Source: Protea cynaroides | Taxonomy: Eukaryota; Streptophyta; Magnoliopsida; Proteales; Proteaceae | Direction: 5' to 3' | Length of the DNA: 64,000 bases | Assembly: GCA_028583415.1 (NCBI GenBank) | Contig: CM053267.1 | Coordinates: 186,001-250,000, forward strand | Shown here: positions 21,966 through 35,032 of the stretch, in pieces | Layout of the letters: the number at the start of each line of letters is the position of its first letter | How positions within the stretch are numbered: position 1 is the stretch's first letter | Notes under the pieces: generated by a model | Told to the model about the DNA's origin: nothing | The model's database searches: none | Seen by the model: the letters and a program-made list of their open reading frames with translations, nothing else | Position numbers and translations under genes: made by a program

Positions 21966-23149
21966 CGACAACATTGGCAATGGATGACAGAGCTTTGATA
22001 ACCACTTTAGGCTAGAACATGCACTCAAAACAGCACAATCAAAAAATTCTCAAAGAATAGATGATTTGAGATTATAAAATTGGAAACTTTGAGATGATCA
22101 TTAAATCAGAGACTTAGAATTATCACAAGAAATATGACAACGAGACTCTGAGTGAAGCAAGCAAGTTGATGAATGCATTCAAATCAGGTACGGGAATATG
22201 AAAGGATTTCCTCCTACAGTAAGGGAATGACTATTTGACAAATATTGCTTTGAATTTTGGGGGGAAGCAAGACAAAATGATTTGATCTACTTCTTGGATG
22301 AAACTCACTTAGAGGGGGGATTCCTTCCTCTAGGGGAGAAAATGAACAATGCCCAGAATTTTCAAATGCTAAATAGATCTCAATGTCTCTGCACCTGATC
22401 AAATAACTAACTAGGTCCCAATATAACGAATGTATCACCAATGGACCTAGGCATAAGGGTATGGTCTAAAGCTCACAAAGATCTACCACCTATATATTCT
22501 TTAAGCTTCTGGGTTACCTTGCCCTAGAGTCTAAATTCATAGGCACACAGAATTTTGATAGGTGGACAACTATTTGAGCACTCACCGAAAGTAACCTTAA
22601 GGAGACATAGCTCCATACCAATGTCAAGAACAACACCAAACAGCATTTCTCCTCTTGGAGATGCTCAAATTAAAAGAAATCCCAACAAGCTATAAACGAA
22701 ATGCCGAAGCAGGCATGACAATGTCTGGGCCTAAAACCTCCAGATCTATAGACAAGTATGATATTAAAAGGTCCAAATGGATTGATGGGAAGACTGTCCA
22801 CATGGGTCTACCATTAGGAGAGTGGGGGTATATCACGTAGAATGATGAACTCACTGGAGAATCATCATTTTATGGCTATTTGAGGAAAATGGCTCTCAAA
22901 ATTCTTGGACGTCGTTGATGTAATGAACGACAGATAGAAATTCTAGCTAGATTATTAATGCATCTGTTAGTACAAAAGAGTGGCATGCTCATGAGAGACA
23001 ACGTCACAAAACATGATTAAAGGGAAAGGAAAGGCTTTGTGATGGAGGCTCCTGAAAGTCCGTCGGATTAATGGATAAAGAGCCTATTAGCCGAAAAGAA
23101 ATCATCTTAATGATGATAAAGTGAGGAGACCACCTCCTGGAGAGGTGGG
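21966..23149. other. Unassigned internal region of the Tat-like block
   Basis: I see no gag or pol motif on either strand. Only short open frames of about 60-75 codons occur, without recognisable domains. Confidence 0.35.
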
Positions 23150-23830
23150 ATGTAATGGCCAAAATTGAAAATCCAAACCAATGCCGTCGTAAAACACGAC
23201 AAATAACCAGACTCATAACTAGGCTCCAAAGGGATAGGTCACCACCCTACATCCTGGCTTTGAATATTTCACTATTTTTTTTTTTTTGTTTTGTTTTTTT
23301 TTTTTTTTTTTTTTCTGAATGGATGTGGGTATTACTCCAAGTACTACTTCCTAGAATGAGAAAACTCACCACCAACTCGAAGGAAATGTCTCCACCATGA
23401 ATTACAATAAATGAGCACGCTCACTACCAGACCTCAAGGAAAAGTACCTCCCAACATCCTCACTTTTGCACATTTTCTCTTGATTTTATTCTATTTTTTT
23501 CTTTTTGCTCTCTTCTTTTTTTCTGAATGGATTTAAAGGTTACCCCAAATGCCACTTCACAAAATGAACAGGCTCACCACCAGCTTTACAGACAATGCCT
23601 CCACGTGAGGCACAACAAACATGAGCACACTCACCACCATACTCCAAAGGAAAAAGCCTCCCAACATCCTTATTTTTTGCATTTTTTTCTTTTTTTTTTC
23701 TTTCTTTCTTTCTTTCTTCTTCTTCTTCTTTCTTTTTTTTTTTTTTTTTTGTCTTTTCTCTGTTTCTTTTTTTTCTTGGATGTAGGGGCTACACAAATAC
23801 CACTCCAGACTGGTCAAACACTCCTTCATA
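23150..23830. repeat. Imperfect tandem repeat with expanding T-rich tracts
   Basis: Two clear units start at CTGAATGGAT (23315 and 23523). Both contain CACCACC, ATGAGCAC(A/G)CTCAC and CTCCCAACATCCT in the same order. Partial units lie before (from about 23218) and after (from about 23775). Units are separated by T- or TTTC-rich runs (23272-23314, 23465-23522, 23680-23780) of differing length. Confidence 0.65.
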
Positions 23831-26097
23831 CCAAGAACAGAGCCTCTCTACTTCTAGAAGCTCTATATGAGGACTCTTAGAGATGGCATCTCTAATTCGA
23901 CAGGAAATACTGTTTCCATGTCATAGACCAAGGAAATGAGATGTTGCCTCAATGGGAGTCCTAAACCTTCACATTCTTGTTTGCGGCTTTGACTACCCTA
24001 GTTCATCTGAGAATGGAAAGTAGAAGACCTATGACTAATGATGTGAAAACGACTACACAACTCCTGTGCTCTGCCCCAGTCATGTGCCCCTGATCTAAGA
24101 TCAGCTCAGGAGACACCCCAATGTCAACAAAATACTCTTGTAAGAAACTTGAACATCTGGGGTACTCTTCTATCCCAAAATTTATCATTTGAAGTCTTCA
24201 CAGACGAGTTAGGCTTTCTTTTCTTTTAAGGCCAAATGGAGTAGATTTTCAGGTGATGGCTCATCATCCAAATCATCATCAAAGTCAAAATTGGCAGGGA
24301 AAATGGAAGAGGAAGAAGCAAGATGCTTGGAAAAATTGAAATTTTTTTTTGTGAAGCAAGCTAGCTTAGCTATGGAAATCCTAATTGGAACAAACTTGAC
24401 ATTTGATATAGCAGACTTGAACTGGACTCTCTATAAATACATTGGACTTAGGCCTAGACATGGCCGACCTATCAGTTTTAGACGATAGCAGGTTAGGATA
24501 AAATGAATCCATCTGAGCGACCTCAATTGGATACAACACTGCTAGTGAGGAAAAACAATTGTTGTGGGACCTGGTCTCTACTCAGGTTTCCACTAGTAAG
24601 AGTCATCACGCCCACCTAACAAAGTATTGGCATCTGTCGTTCAATTCCTTGCCCCTTGGGTCTATTAATGCTCATTATTGGATTGCCCCACTGTTGGGCA
24701 TAATGGAACACAAAGTTCCCTTAAACATGGATATCGGGAGGTGGGTAGGCCAATCTTGGGAGTCTAAAGTTGACTCCACTAGTTAGGGAATTCAGGGATG
24801 TCATTCATCTTGGCCACTTGGTCCCTCAAAGTTTCATGGTTTCTTGATCAATGAGAGTTTGAGATCATACTTAGCTTGGTCTCTCATAGGCTCATGATTT
24901 TCAAAAAAATATCCTAGAGGAAGGATCTTTAACTCAGGAAGACAGAAAATTCTGATCTAGCAAAATAATGATGCAGAAAGGTGGAGACACTAATCAACTT
25001 GTGACAGGACACTAACTAGCTCATGATGTAGACCTTGACTGATAACTATCCTAGCATCGGTTGGACTCTAATGGATAAAGACATCAATTGACTGAGAGAT
25101 AGTGACATTGACTAACTCAAAAGAAAGGAAATAGAGTCACTGCTAGGCTCTAAACAATAGAACAATGATTGATCTAAATGCAAACGGATTAGAATGACGC
25201 ATAAAAAAATAATTGAAAAAAAAAAGAATTTGAATTGGAGAAAATACAAACATACACAATGGAGGTGACTAGACCAAACAATGGTTATCGCACTTGTAAA
25301 ACAATTCAAACTAAGTGCATCTTGGTCAACTTATCAAAATTAAATGGCCTTATGCCTAGATGTTTGGGAAAAGTGAATTCTGATCGAATCACACCCCAAC
25401 ATCAACATCCAATCACAATGGCTCACTTAATTTTAACAGTTTGAAAAAGATACACCAGTTTGAATATACAATCCAAATGATATACAAGCAAAGTGGTTCA
25501 AGAAAGAACAAAACACATAGATAATCCTCCGACAATGATGACCACTTCGTGACAATCTGATTGACTCACTCGTAAAATCAATAAGCCTCCATAGAGAGCT
25601 CAACATATAGGTTGCATAATAAGGGGTTGGCATACCCCCAACAATACACCAAGTAATTGGCATAGACACGCATGCCCATGTTGTACTATCTATGCAAATA
25701 TACTGATAAAGAAATTGAATCCGATCTCAGTCATTATTAAAGTGGTCACTATAGGCAAATAAAATCTATAGAGTTGTTTGAATTTGAACCTCAAAAATGA
25801 TGTTAGTAGGGAAACCTAAAATTCAGGTTCTATGTCCAATGATGCATGACAAGTGGCTGTAGGATAGGCAAGGCTTCCTTGTTGGGATGCAAAATATACC
25901 CATCACCTGAATGAATGGAATGAATAGCAGGTACGGGCATCCTTTATATACACCCAAAGGTACTAGATCAAGGTTGTGGCTTCGCCAGAGGACTGCCCAA
26001 AATATGGGTCCGTTCTAGCTAACCATGTGGTTTGGTTTATCTCATCCTCACAAATGCAATGCATGATGGAAAAATGCAAAAATGAAAATTAATAAAT
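23831..26097. other. Unassigned internal region of the Tat-like block
   Basis: No domain is recognised on either strand. Short frames such as the one at 24559-24786 have no family match I can name. It probably represents decayed or never-coding internal sequence of the same element. Confidence 0.35.
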
Positions 26098-26305
26098 AAG
26101 TATTTACAACGATCTAACATCCAAGTGTTTACAACAACTACAAAACAAGTATTTACAACATGCTATGTACAAGTGTGTACAAGAAAATTAACAAGTATTT
26201 ACATGAAACAAAGATACAAATATTCACAAGGAACTATACAAGTATTCACAAGGAACTGCATAAGTATTTACAAGAAACTACATAAGTATCTACAATACGA
26301 TAACT
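26098..26305. repeat. 22-25 bp tandem repeat (AAGTATTTAC family)
   Basis: AAGTATTTAC or close variants start at 26098, 26123, 26147, 26171, 26193, 26218, 26240, 26262 and 26284, separated by ACAA-rich spacers. Confidence 0.8.
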
Positions 26306-26400
26306 TAAAATCATTTACATCAATCATCATACAACACATCAACCTAAACATATAAGAGGTAAAGATAAGGACAGGACAAATTTTGGAGTCTAACGTGTTT

Positions 26401-26417
26401 CCCAAGTGGAGTCGCCA
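26401..26417 (-). other. Primer-binding site of the Tat/Ogre-like element
   Basis: On the minus strand TGGCGACTCCACTTGGG, one base after an LTR end in CCTCACA. This wording is typical of plant Tat/Ogre elements (reported as an Arg-tRNA type primer). It fixes a minus-oriented element with its 5' LTR to the right. Confidence 0.6.
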
Positions 26418-26418
26418 C

Positions 26419-28969
26419 TGTGAGGACATTGGAAATTCTGATCCTCCACGATTGAAGGCACTCGCCTTGATACTTTGTCCATCCACACCAATGGATGGTG
26501 AAAAAATCTGGAATTGCCCCCTTGATGAGGTCTAGGACCTATAAATTGTCTCCTACTTGGAGAGACGCTATGACTCATTGCTCAATAGATTGGCATCTAG
26601 TCTTACTAGGGAAGGGTAAGCGTCAAGTTACGAGTTGGGAAGGTGCTAGGCACCCAACTCGCCTGATCATTGGACCAGTCTCCTTCTGTCCTTTCCTTTC
26701 CCACAATCTTTAGGCTTATATATGTTAAGGTCGTTCAATCTAGCCTAAGTAGGCAAGTGAGGAATCCAAGACCAAGTTTCTAATTCTGCTAAGCTAGGAT
26801 GCCACCACATAAGTTTGGAAATAAAATACAAGCACACAAATGAATGAATGAATGATTAAAATGAATATGAATAAATAAATAATGAATAAAAATAAACAAA
26901 CATAGAAAAACAACAACAGATGGATGACCGAGCTTGAGAACTATCTCAAGCTACCTACGTATCCCTGTGTGACAGGAATCAGGCCAAACGTAGTTCGGGC
27001 AGGGGTGTAAATGTAGGTGAAATATTTCCTTGACTAAGGAAGCATGTGTGACCGTGCACGAAGTGACTATTTCCCGCTGCCTATGTATCTCCTCAGAGAA
27101 TCAGATCAAATGTAGTTCCCAACAATTAACGGGCTGTTGGATCCTGAATGGCATCACTCAAGAGGTGCTCAAACCTTAGAGATACTCAGACCTCGGCTCC
27201 CTGCACTCGACAAGTGTGAACTAATCTTTGAAAAATGATTGTTGGTTGCTTCGCAAATCAAATCCCAAACTTGGGCGAAGACTGGCCTAAGGCCACAGAT
27301 GGATCTGGATAATGGCTAGGTTGGAATCAGACATGATCCAATCGCCACCCGAATCATGAAACATGATACTCTTTTTATTTGTATTTTTCTCTTCTCTTTT
27401 TTTTTTTGTACTTTCTTTGTAAGAGGGGAACACATGAGACCAACCCTAATGGTCGAGCAGGCCCACGACCTAGGCAGAGTCAGCGTGGGATTTGGGATCC
27501 CACCAAAGATTGACTCATTGGAATCACCCTAAAAAAACTCACGTTGGGGAAGGGGATCCCTAAACTATCACACACATGAAGTGGGAGACTATATCACTTG
27601 AGGGTAGGGCATATGCATTAAACCAAGCATTCAAACAATTGAAACATGTTATAGGAGAAAGAATTAGCATACCTAAGCTAAGCTTCAATGGGACTAAGCA
27701 TGGAATTGAAGTATCCATCAAATGAGATATAACAAGACAACATCATGGACAACCATATGGCAAGCAATAAATTCCTCTGCTAAGCATGAATCCAAACATA
27801 TATCAACTAATCCACACCCAAGCATGAAATAGATTAAACAATTGGACTGGTTCCATCTTCAGACAAGAATATGATCTAGTAAAAGCAGTAGACCAAACCA
27901 GATTTATCCACTCAAACCGAACCAGATTTTACCATAAACTCATTCAAACCAAACCAGATTTATCCACTCAAACCAAACCATATTTATCCATGAACCCATT
28001 CAAACCAAACCAGATTCGATATGAAAGAAGCTAATATAAACTCAACAAGATCTGCCAATGAGAAAGACCAATCCAAAACCAGATTTGACATTAAGGGGGA
28101 TAAACTCAATCTCGACTAGATTTGATGTTAGGGGACCATGTAATGCCAAACCAGTTTCAACCTTTAGAGATAGATCAATTCAGCTCGACAAATTTAACCC
28201 ACAAGGCAACTCAACTAAACCAGCATTGATCCAGCCTAACACAAAATAAATTCGCAGCATGCAATTGGATCAGATTCAGATTAAGAACAAACTAGATTCC
28301 AAACTAGATTCCAAGGTGCAAATAAATCAGATTTTGACAATAAAGATAGGCACAAGATGCAGAAATGAAAATTTCAACATGAAACTAAACTCCAGCATAG
28401 GAACCTAAACCACTTCCTCATTCTAACCAAACATTCAGCAAGGCCCATTCTTTCCAAAACCCTCCCCTTTGAGATGATTTCACCCCTCGATGAAGTGGGC
28501 ACAACAGGTTACAACCAAATATATTTACAAAAACAAATTACAACAAAAAGAAATTGGATGCAACAAGGAATAAATGGGTGATCAGACATTCAATACATAT
28601 TTAGAAACATAGGAGTTTATGAGAACCAACAGAAAGTCATCCAGTCAGTGAAGCAAAAGAGAAACACAGGAAGAATGAGGACGAACAGAGGATCAATAAT
28701 TAATTCAAACAAAAATTAACCATATGGAAATAAAGCCAGAATTATAATCAACCTAGATAGACAACAAAAATTGGTTACAAAAACAAAATCAGAAACATAC
28801 TCTAATTAATCAAATAGAACTTGTAAATAAACAAAACAACAAAACATATTCTTGCTTCTTCTGCTCATGGTCGTGAACCCTTTCCCTCTGATTCCCCTTA
28901 ATCTCTCTCACACACTCCATTTTTCCCCTATTTTTCTGTTCTTCTTCATCCTTCGGTAGCTACAGCAGC
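26419..28969 (-). repeat. Tat/Ogre-like 5' LTR, interrupted by Tek2
   Basis: Begins TGTGAGG at the PBS. On the minus strand it contains two motifs common in Tat LTRs: GGTGCCTAGCACCTTCCC near 26640-26665, and the GAACTACG...GGGATACGTAGG pair near 26955-27000, with a weaker second copy at 27075-27120. 28385-28969 matches LTR copy 1, with an internal deletion of about 790 bp at 28856/28857. Tek2 starts at 28970, so the rest lies beyond the window. Confidence 0.6.
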
Positions 28970-31298
28970 TGTCACACCCTAATTCCGCACCATTCAGAAC
29001 GATGTGATGAACCGCTAAATAACCAACGGTTTAACCAGGATCTCTAATAGGCTGTGTCCTTTAACTTAAACCATACACATCCACAATCATAATCAGAATA
29101 AATACACAATAGCGAAAGTCTTAATATTAAATGAACTGAGAATCTAACTGTGATAATCATAAATAAAATATCAAATTATGTTGTATCAACCGAGACATAA
29201 GTAAATAAAATATCAAATTACATTTCCTTACTAGTTCAAATAAAAATCTAATTGAAAATGCATGAGTTGCACACGCATGAAGAGTCATGCGTCTCCACTA
29301 TATCTTCAGCCTCCATTGCAGCCATGTGCCCGTACATAGAAGCATTCATATAATCTTCCACAGTGGTACCTACATCATCAACTAAAAATATTCGAATGTG
29401 AAAATGGTGAGCACACATCACGGCTCAGTGAGCAAACAAAACAATGCAACAAACATATGCATGCATTTAATTCATATCTGTGGTCTGGTATATAAGTTTG
29501 CAATGTATTATAGAAAGGTTCAGTGGCCGCCTCACCCCTATACACTAGTGTGTGAAGCCGCCCAATGAAAATGTTATTGTCGTCCCACATGCACCCACCA
29601 TGAAATAGAGATAGAGCTAAAGTGCTTAGGACCACACCGCATCACACTTCCCCTGATACTCTACCCATACCAACACGTAAGTCCCTGCTGGCGAGGGTTT
29701 GCAAACTGGGCTCGCAACTAACCAATCCTAATGTCAAACAGTGTACCCAAGGCCTCACCCCAGCATCCCTCAATATGTCCATAGAGATAGAGCTAAGGCC
29801 TCCCGACAGAGTCAAAGACTACACGGTCCGAGACCACCTCCCCTGATACCCTACAACGTAATAGTTCTGCTAAGGTAATGGCGATACGACGATGTCAGTG
29901 GACAAGACTTGAGCAGAGATAGAGCTAGAGTCTGGTGACCAGGACACACCACAATATCACATCCTCCCCCTGATGCTCCACTCGCATCAAGCATACTAAC
30001 CACACACATACATTCACATGCCTATTCCTAGCATCATCATCATCATCATGTTATAAATAATTAGAATTAAAAATGTATGAACATTAATAGCAGGAATATT
30101 GGATGACATGTTGAATGCACATTACAAGCATACACACATAGAATCAGTCATGGCATTGGACTCAAGAAATAAAAACAGTTAATTATTAACCAATTAGTTT
30201 AGGTCTTGTTCCCTCACCTTTGCTTGAGTGTAAATCCTCTTTCAAGCTTGAAGAATCACCTTTATATCAATAGAAAAACCTAATAAGTTGATAGATTTTA
30301 ATTAGAATTCATTCCGACAGTTTTAAGCTTGCTGTAAAGCTAGGGTTGCAGGATGGGTCGCAGGTAAGGTCGCAGGTTTATGCGACCCTAGGGTATAGGG
30401 TCGATGCTAGGGTCGGATGTCCCATCGACCCTAGGGGCGACCGTAGCTTCCCTGGACTTCTCGGGAGCTAGGGATTGATCCTGTGATCTGGTAGGGTCGA
30501 TTCCCAATCGACCCTACGTGCGACCGCACGTGGTTTGAGTCGACCTTTTCATTCTACAGTCTAATCTTTCATGTTTGGGTCCTTTGGCTTACTTCCACAG
30601 TCCATTATATGCTTGTTCTATGGCTAAACTCCAGGTTACTTCCTTACTTTGTCTACCATGATTCCCTCCATGGATTTCCTTAAAATCTTCCCATGGATGG
30701 ATGATTTGGGTTCCTCCTAGATCATACCCTCTTCATGAACTATTCTAAGGTCATGAACAATTCATGGAAAGCATATCCATACCTTAGGTTTGCTGAGATT
30801 CGGAGGTTTCTTTGAATTTTTTCTCTTTAGTCTTCTTCTCCAACTTTCCTTCTCATCTCCTTCTCTTCTCTTTCTCTCACTTTCTTTTAGGGTTTCAAAA
30901 GGAGTGAAAGAGACTAAGAGACGTCCTATTTATAGAGAAAAACCTCCCAATATAAGTCCCATTGAGATTAGGAAAGAATCCCCTTGAAATTTGGAAAGTT
31001 TTCTATTTACGGTTTCTGTCGGTGATCCTAGGGTCGATGAGGGGGTTGGAGATCCCGTCGACCCTAGGGTCTTAGTTGTCCGACCCTAGGACTAAAAGTC
31101 AAGTGTCTGACTTCCTGATGAGGTGGAATCGACCTTGTCTATTTAGGTATGCGACCCTACCCCCTATTTTACTATTTTTGGGTCAGTTTCATACCTGGTC
31201 TTGCTATTTCCTTCAAGCACTATGTCCATTTTGCTCGACCATGATAGGTGGACCTGGTACAAGGTGGTAAGACCGGTTAGTTTGATACTGGTCTTACA
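28970..31298 (-). repeat. 3' LTR of Tek2
   Basis: Reads TGTCACACCC to GGTCTTACA on the + strand, that is TGTAAGACC to GGTGTGACA in sense. It is 2329 bp long. It contains the TATA box, GGGTCGA clusters near 30355-30530 and 31025-31095, and a version of the LTR short ORF on the minus strand near 29270-29370 whose tail reads SSCVCNSCIFN. Confidence 0.85.
30927..30934 (-). promoter_or_regulatory. TATA box of Tek2 3' LTR
   Basis: TATAAATA on the minus strand, followed by GGACGTCTCTTAGTCTC. Confidence 0.65.
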
Positions 31299-31312
31299 AC
31301 TCCCCCCTGCTT
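31299..31312 (-). other. Polypurine tract of Tek2
   Basis: AGCAGGGGGGAGT on the minus strand, directly before the LTR start TGTAAGACC. Confidence 0.7.
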
Positions 31313-32650
31313 ATAAAAATTTTGTCCTCGAAATTTGTACATACCTTTCGAGTCGAATAGATGAGGGTATTGCTTTCGCATAGCATTCTCTTTTTCCCAT
31401 GTGATTTCTTCTATATCTCTGCTTCTTCAGATGACCTTAACATAATAAATGTCACAGTTGCGTAGTCATTGAACCTTTCGACTGGTGATTTCAATTGGTG
31501 CTACTTCAAATGTCAAATCATTAGTCAAATCAGATAGATCTACTGTCAAAACGTGCGTTGGATCTCTGACATACCTCTTCAATAAGGAGATATGAAATAC
31601 ATCATGCACACTTGACATAGATGATGGTAGTGCTAACTGGTAAGCCACTTTTCCACGTTTGGCTAGAATCTCATATGGTCCGACATATCTCGGACTTAGT
31701 TTCCCTTTCTGTCCGAACTGTTTCAAACCACGCATAGGTGACACTTTGAGGAATACCTTATCCCCTACGGTAAATTCAAGGTCTCGGCTTCTAGTATCTC
31801 CATATTGCTTCTAACGATTCTGAGCCGTTCTTACTCTTTCCATGATAATGTCGACTACTGGACATGTCTCTTCAACAAATTCTGGTCCAACAATACTACG
31901 TTCTCTAACTTCATTCCAAAACAAAGGAGTTCGACACTTCCTGCCATACAGTGCTTCATAGGGTGACATCTGTATAGTAGCCTGATAGCTATTGTTATAA
32001 GCGAACTCAATCAGTGGTAACTTCTCATCCCATGATCCTTTAAAATCAATTACACAGGCTCGGAGCATGTCTTATAGAATATGAATGGTACGCTTCAATT
32101 GTCCGTCTGTCTGAGGATGGAATGCAGTACTGAACTTCAATGTTGTACCCATAGCCTTTTGCAATCCTTCCCAAAACTTTAAAGTAAATCGTGGATCTCT
32201 GTCGGACACAATGCTTTCAGGTACACTGTGTAATCTGACAATATTATCCACATACAAATTAGCTAACCTCTCCAGTGTATACTGAGGTTGTATAGCTAAA
32301 AATTGAGCCGTTTAAGTCAGTCGGTCTACAATCACCCAAACTACATCAACTACTCGGGGAGTCAATGGTAACCCTGTGATGAAGTCCATAGTGATGCAGT
32401 CCCATTTCCATGTTGGTTCCGGTAACGACTGTAACAATCCTACAGATCTTTGTCGTTCAGCCTTCACTCTTTGACAATTTAGGCATTGAGACACGAACTT
32501 AGCTACATCTGCTTTCATTCCTCTCCACCAATATAATTTCTTTAGATCATGATGCATTTTTGTACTTCCAAGATGTATCGAATAGGCGGTGGTATGGGCT
32601 TCCATCATTAGTGGATGTCTAATGTCCAAACTTTCTGTTTCAAGTACACA
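31313..32650 (-). pseudogene. Integrase and chromodomain of Tek2
   Basis: Minus-strand frames give the HHCC zinc-binding part (MHHDLKKLYWWRGMKADV, CLNCQRVKAERQR), the core (WKWDCITMDFITGLP, IVSDRDPRFTLKFWEGLQ, AFHPQTDGQLKRT), the C-terminal part (KVAYQLALPSSMSSVHDVFH), and a chromodomain-like end near 31340-31470. An in-frame TAA near 32310, a stop near 32070 and shifts near 31800 and 31465 break it. It joins the Tek2 RNase H part beyond the Tek3 insertion. Confidence 0.85.
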
Positions 32651-32655
32651 TTGTC
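32651..32655 (+). repeat. Left target-site duplication of Tek4 (TTGTC)
   Basis: TTGTC immediately before Tek4. The same five bases follow Tek4 at 41996-42000. The copy consists of one Tek2 base plus the first four bases of Tek3. Confidence 0.85.
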
Positions 32656-33019
32656 TGTAAGACCCGAATGCCATGAACCTGGCCTAACCATATATTTTGT
32701 GTCGGGACCCGTCTACATATCATGGTCGAGCCAAGTGGACCAAGTGTGTGAAGAAAAACCAAGACCCAATATGAAAATTTATTCAAAAACAGTCAAAATG
32801 AGGGTAGGGTCACAGGTTTTAACAGGCAGGTCCGACCCCCCCATCGACCCCCCCATCGACCCATGACCAGGGGTCGCAGGGGGTCTATGAATTGTCAGAC
32901 CCCCCCATCGACCCCCAATAATCGGGAAAAACAGCACGAACCAAAAATTAGGAAACTTTCCTAATTTCAATTGAAACATTTCCTAAACTCAATGCGACTT
33001 ATTTTGGGAGGTTTTACTC

Positions 33020-33027
33020 TATAAATA
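33020..33027 (+). promoter_or_regulatory. TATA box of Tek4 5' LTR
   Basis: TATAAATA in ACTCTATAAATAGGACGTCC. It is likely to drive the genomic transcript of Tek4. Confidence 0.7.
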
Positions 33028-34638
33028 GGACGTCCCTAAGCCTCTTTCACTCATTTTACAACCCTAATTGGATTGAGAGAAAGAGAAGAGAAGGAAGAGA
33101 AGGAGAAGAGAAAGAGAATTGAAGAAGAAGACCAAGGAGGAGAAAATTCAGAGGAAACTCTGAATCTTAGAAAACCTAAGGTATGAATACATTCCCCATG
33201 ATTTATTTAAGACCTTAGAATGGTTTATGAAGAGGGTATGACTTAGAAGAAACCCAAATCACTCATCCATGGTTAGGTTTCAATGGAAACCATGGCAGAG
33301 ATCATTGAAACCATGTAAGTGAATAAAGAATAGTTCTAAACCATAGAACATGTATGGAATGGACTATAGATGCAAGCCATATGACCCCAAACATGAAAGA
33401 ATGGACGAAATTTGATATTTTCGACTCAAACCATGGCGGGTCGCACCTAGGGTCGATGGAACCTCTGACCCTAGCATCGACCCCCAGCATTCGGGAGGTT
33501 CAGGAAAGGAGGGGTAGCACCTAGGGTCGATGGAACATCCGACCCTAGGCATCGACCCCCAGTTAACAGCAAGCTGTAAAAATTAGAATAAATTCTAATT
33601 AAATTCTATCGACTTTGTTAGGTCTTCTAGCAATATAATATTGATCTAAAAGTGATTCTTAAGGCTTGAAAGAGGATCTACAAACAAGCAAAGGTGAGGG
33701 AACAAGACCTAAACTAATTGGTTAATAACAAACTGTTTTCTCATATCTTGAGTCCAATACCATGATTGTGATATGCGTGTGTGCTTGCAATGTGCATTCA
33801 ACATGTCATCCAATATTTCTATTATTACTGTTCATGCATATTTAAATTTATTGATTATAACATGATGATGTTGATGATGGTAGGAATAGACATGTGAATG
33901 CTTGTGTTTGGCTGGTGTACATGGTGCGAGTAGAGATGGTATCAACCGGTACTTCGATGCCGTTCTCATCGGGGTATATTGTGCCATGGTCTATTCAAGT
34001 CATGTCCACTAAGCAAGTGTTAGTGTGCTTGATGCGAGTAGAGCATCAGGGGGAGGATGTGACATTGTGGTTTAGCCTGGTCACCAGACTCTAGCTCTAT
34101 CTCTACTCAAGTCTTGTCCACTAACATCGTCGTATCGTCATTACCTTAGCGGAACAAATATGTCGTAGGGCATCAGGGGGACGTGGCATTGTGGTTCAGC
34201 CTGGTCACCAGACCCTAGCTCTATCTCTATGGATGTATTGAAGGATGCGGGGTGAGGCCTTGGATACATTGTTTGACATTAGGGTTGGTTAGTTGCGAGC
34301 CCAGTTTGCAAGCCCTCACCAACAGGGCTTACGTGTTGGAATGGGCAACCGGTGCAGCCATGCTGTTTTCATGGGGTGTATATTGTCCATGGTGGGTGCA
34401 TGTGGGGCGACAGTGCCGTTTTCATTGGGCGTTTCCACACACTCGTGTATAGAGGTGCGGCGACCACCTATCCTTTCTATAGCACATTGCAAACTTTAAA
34501 CCAGACCAAAGATATGAATTGATTGCATGCATATGTATTGTTGCATTATTTTGTTCGCTCACTAAGCCGTGATGTGTGTTCACCCTTTTGATTTTGAATA
34601 TTTTTGTTGATGATGCAGGTACCACCGTTGAAGATTAT

Positions 34639-34740
34639 ATGAACGCTCCTGTGTACAGGCATGTGGCAACAATGGAAGCTGAAGACTTAGTGGATATGCA
34701 TGACTCCTCATGCGAGTGCAACTCATGTGTATTCGATTAG
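34639..34740 (+). CDS. Conserved 33-codon ORF in Tek4 5' LTR
   Basis: MNAPVYRHVATMEAEDLVD..., ending SSCECNSCVFD and TAG. It follows the acceptor-like TGATGATGCAG|GTACC (AG at 34617-34618). Upstream of that AG the frame has a stop (TGA in CCTTTTGA), so coding could only begin after it. Function unknown. Confidence 0.3.
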   Translation: MNAPVYRHVATMEAEDLVDMHDSSCECNSCVFD

Positions 34741-35020
34741 ATTTTGTTTAGATTTTATTAAAGACATGTAATTGATATTTATTTAATTATGTCTCGGTTG
34801 ATTTAACAATAATTTGATATTTATTTATGGTTATCACAGTTAGATTCTCAGTTCATTTACTATAAGACTTCCGCTATTGTGTATTTACTCTGATTATTAA
34901 TGTGGAATGTGTTTTGGTTTATCATATGTGGGATAGCCTATTCGAGATCCTGTTGAACCGTTGGTTTATTGACGGTTCATCACACCATTCTGGTTGGAGC
35001 AAAATTGGGGTGTGACAGCT

Positions 35021-35032
35021 TGGTATCAGAGC
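35021..35032 (+). other. Primer-binding site of Tek4
   Basis: TGGTATCAGAGC, three bases past the LTR, matching initiator Met tRNA. Confidence 0.9.

Larger units (their letters stand above)
32656..35017 (+). repeat. 5' LTR of Tek4
   Basis: TGTAAGACCC to GGTGTGACA, 2362 bp. In the first 117 bp I count 8 mismatches to the 3' LTR by eye, mostly C/T, including CG to TG changes. That fits decay of methylated cytosines after insertion. Confidence 0.9.

Noticed and set aside
22214..22441. Minus-strand frame as a possible Tat gag fragment
   Set aside because: I looked for the usual Tat gag wording (a W..L and FWDP-type block) and did not find it. The similarity was too vague to report.
24291..24786. 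Two short + strand frames that might be host gene exons
   Set aside because: No family resemblance, no splice context I could defend, and surrounded by repeat DNA.
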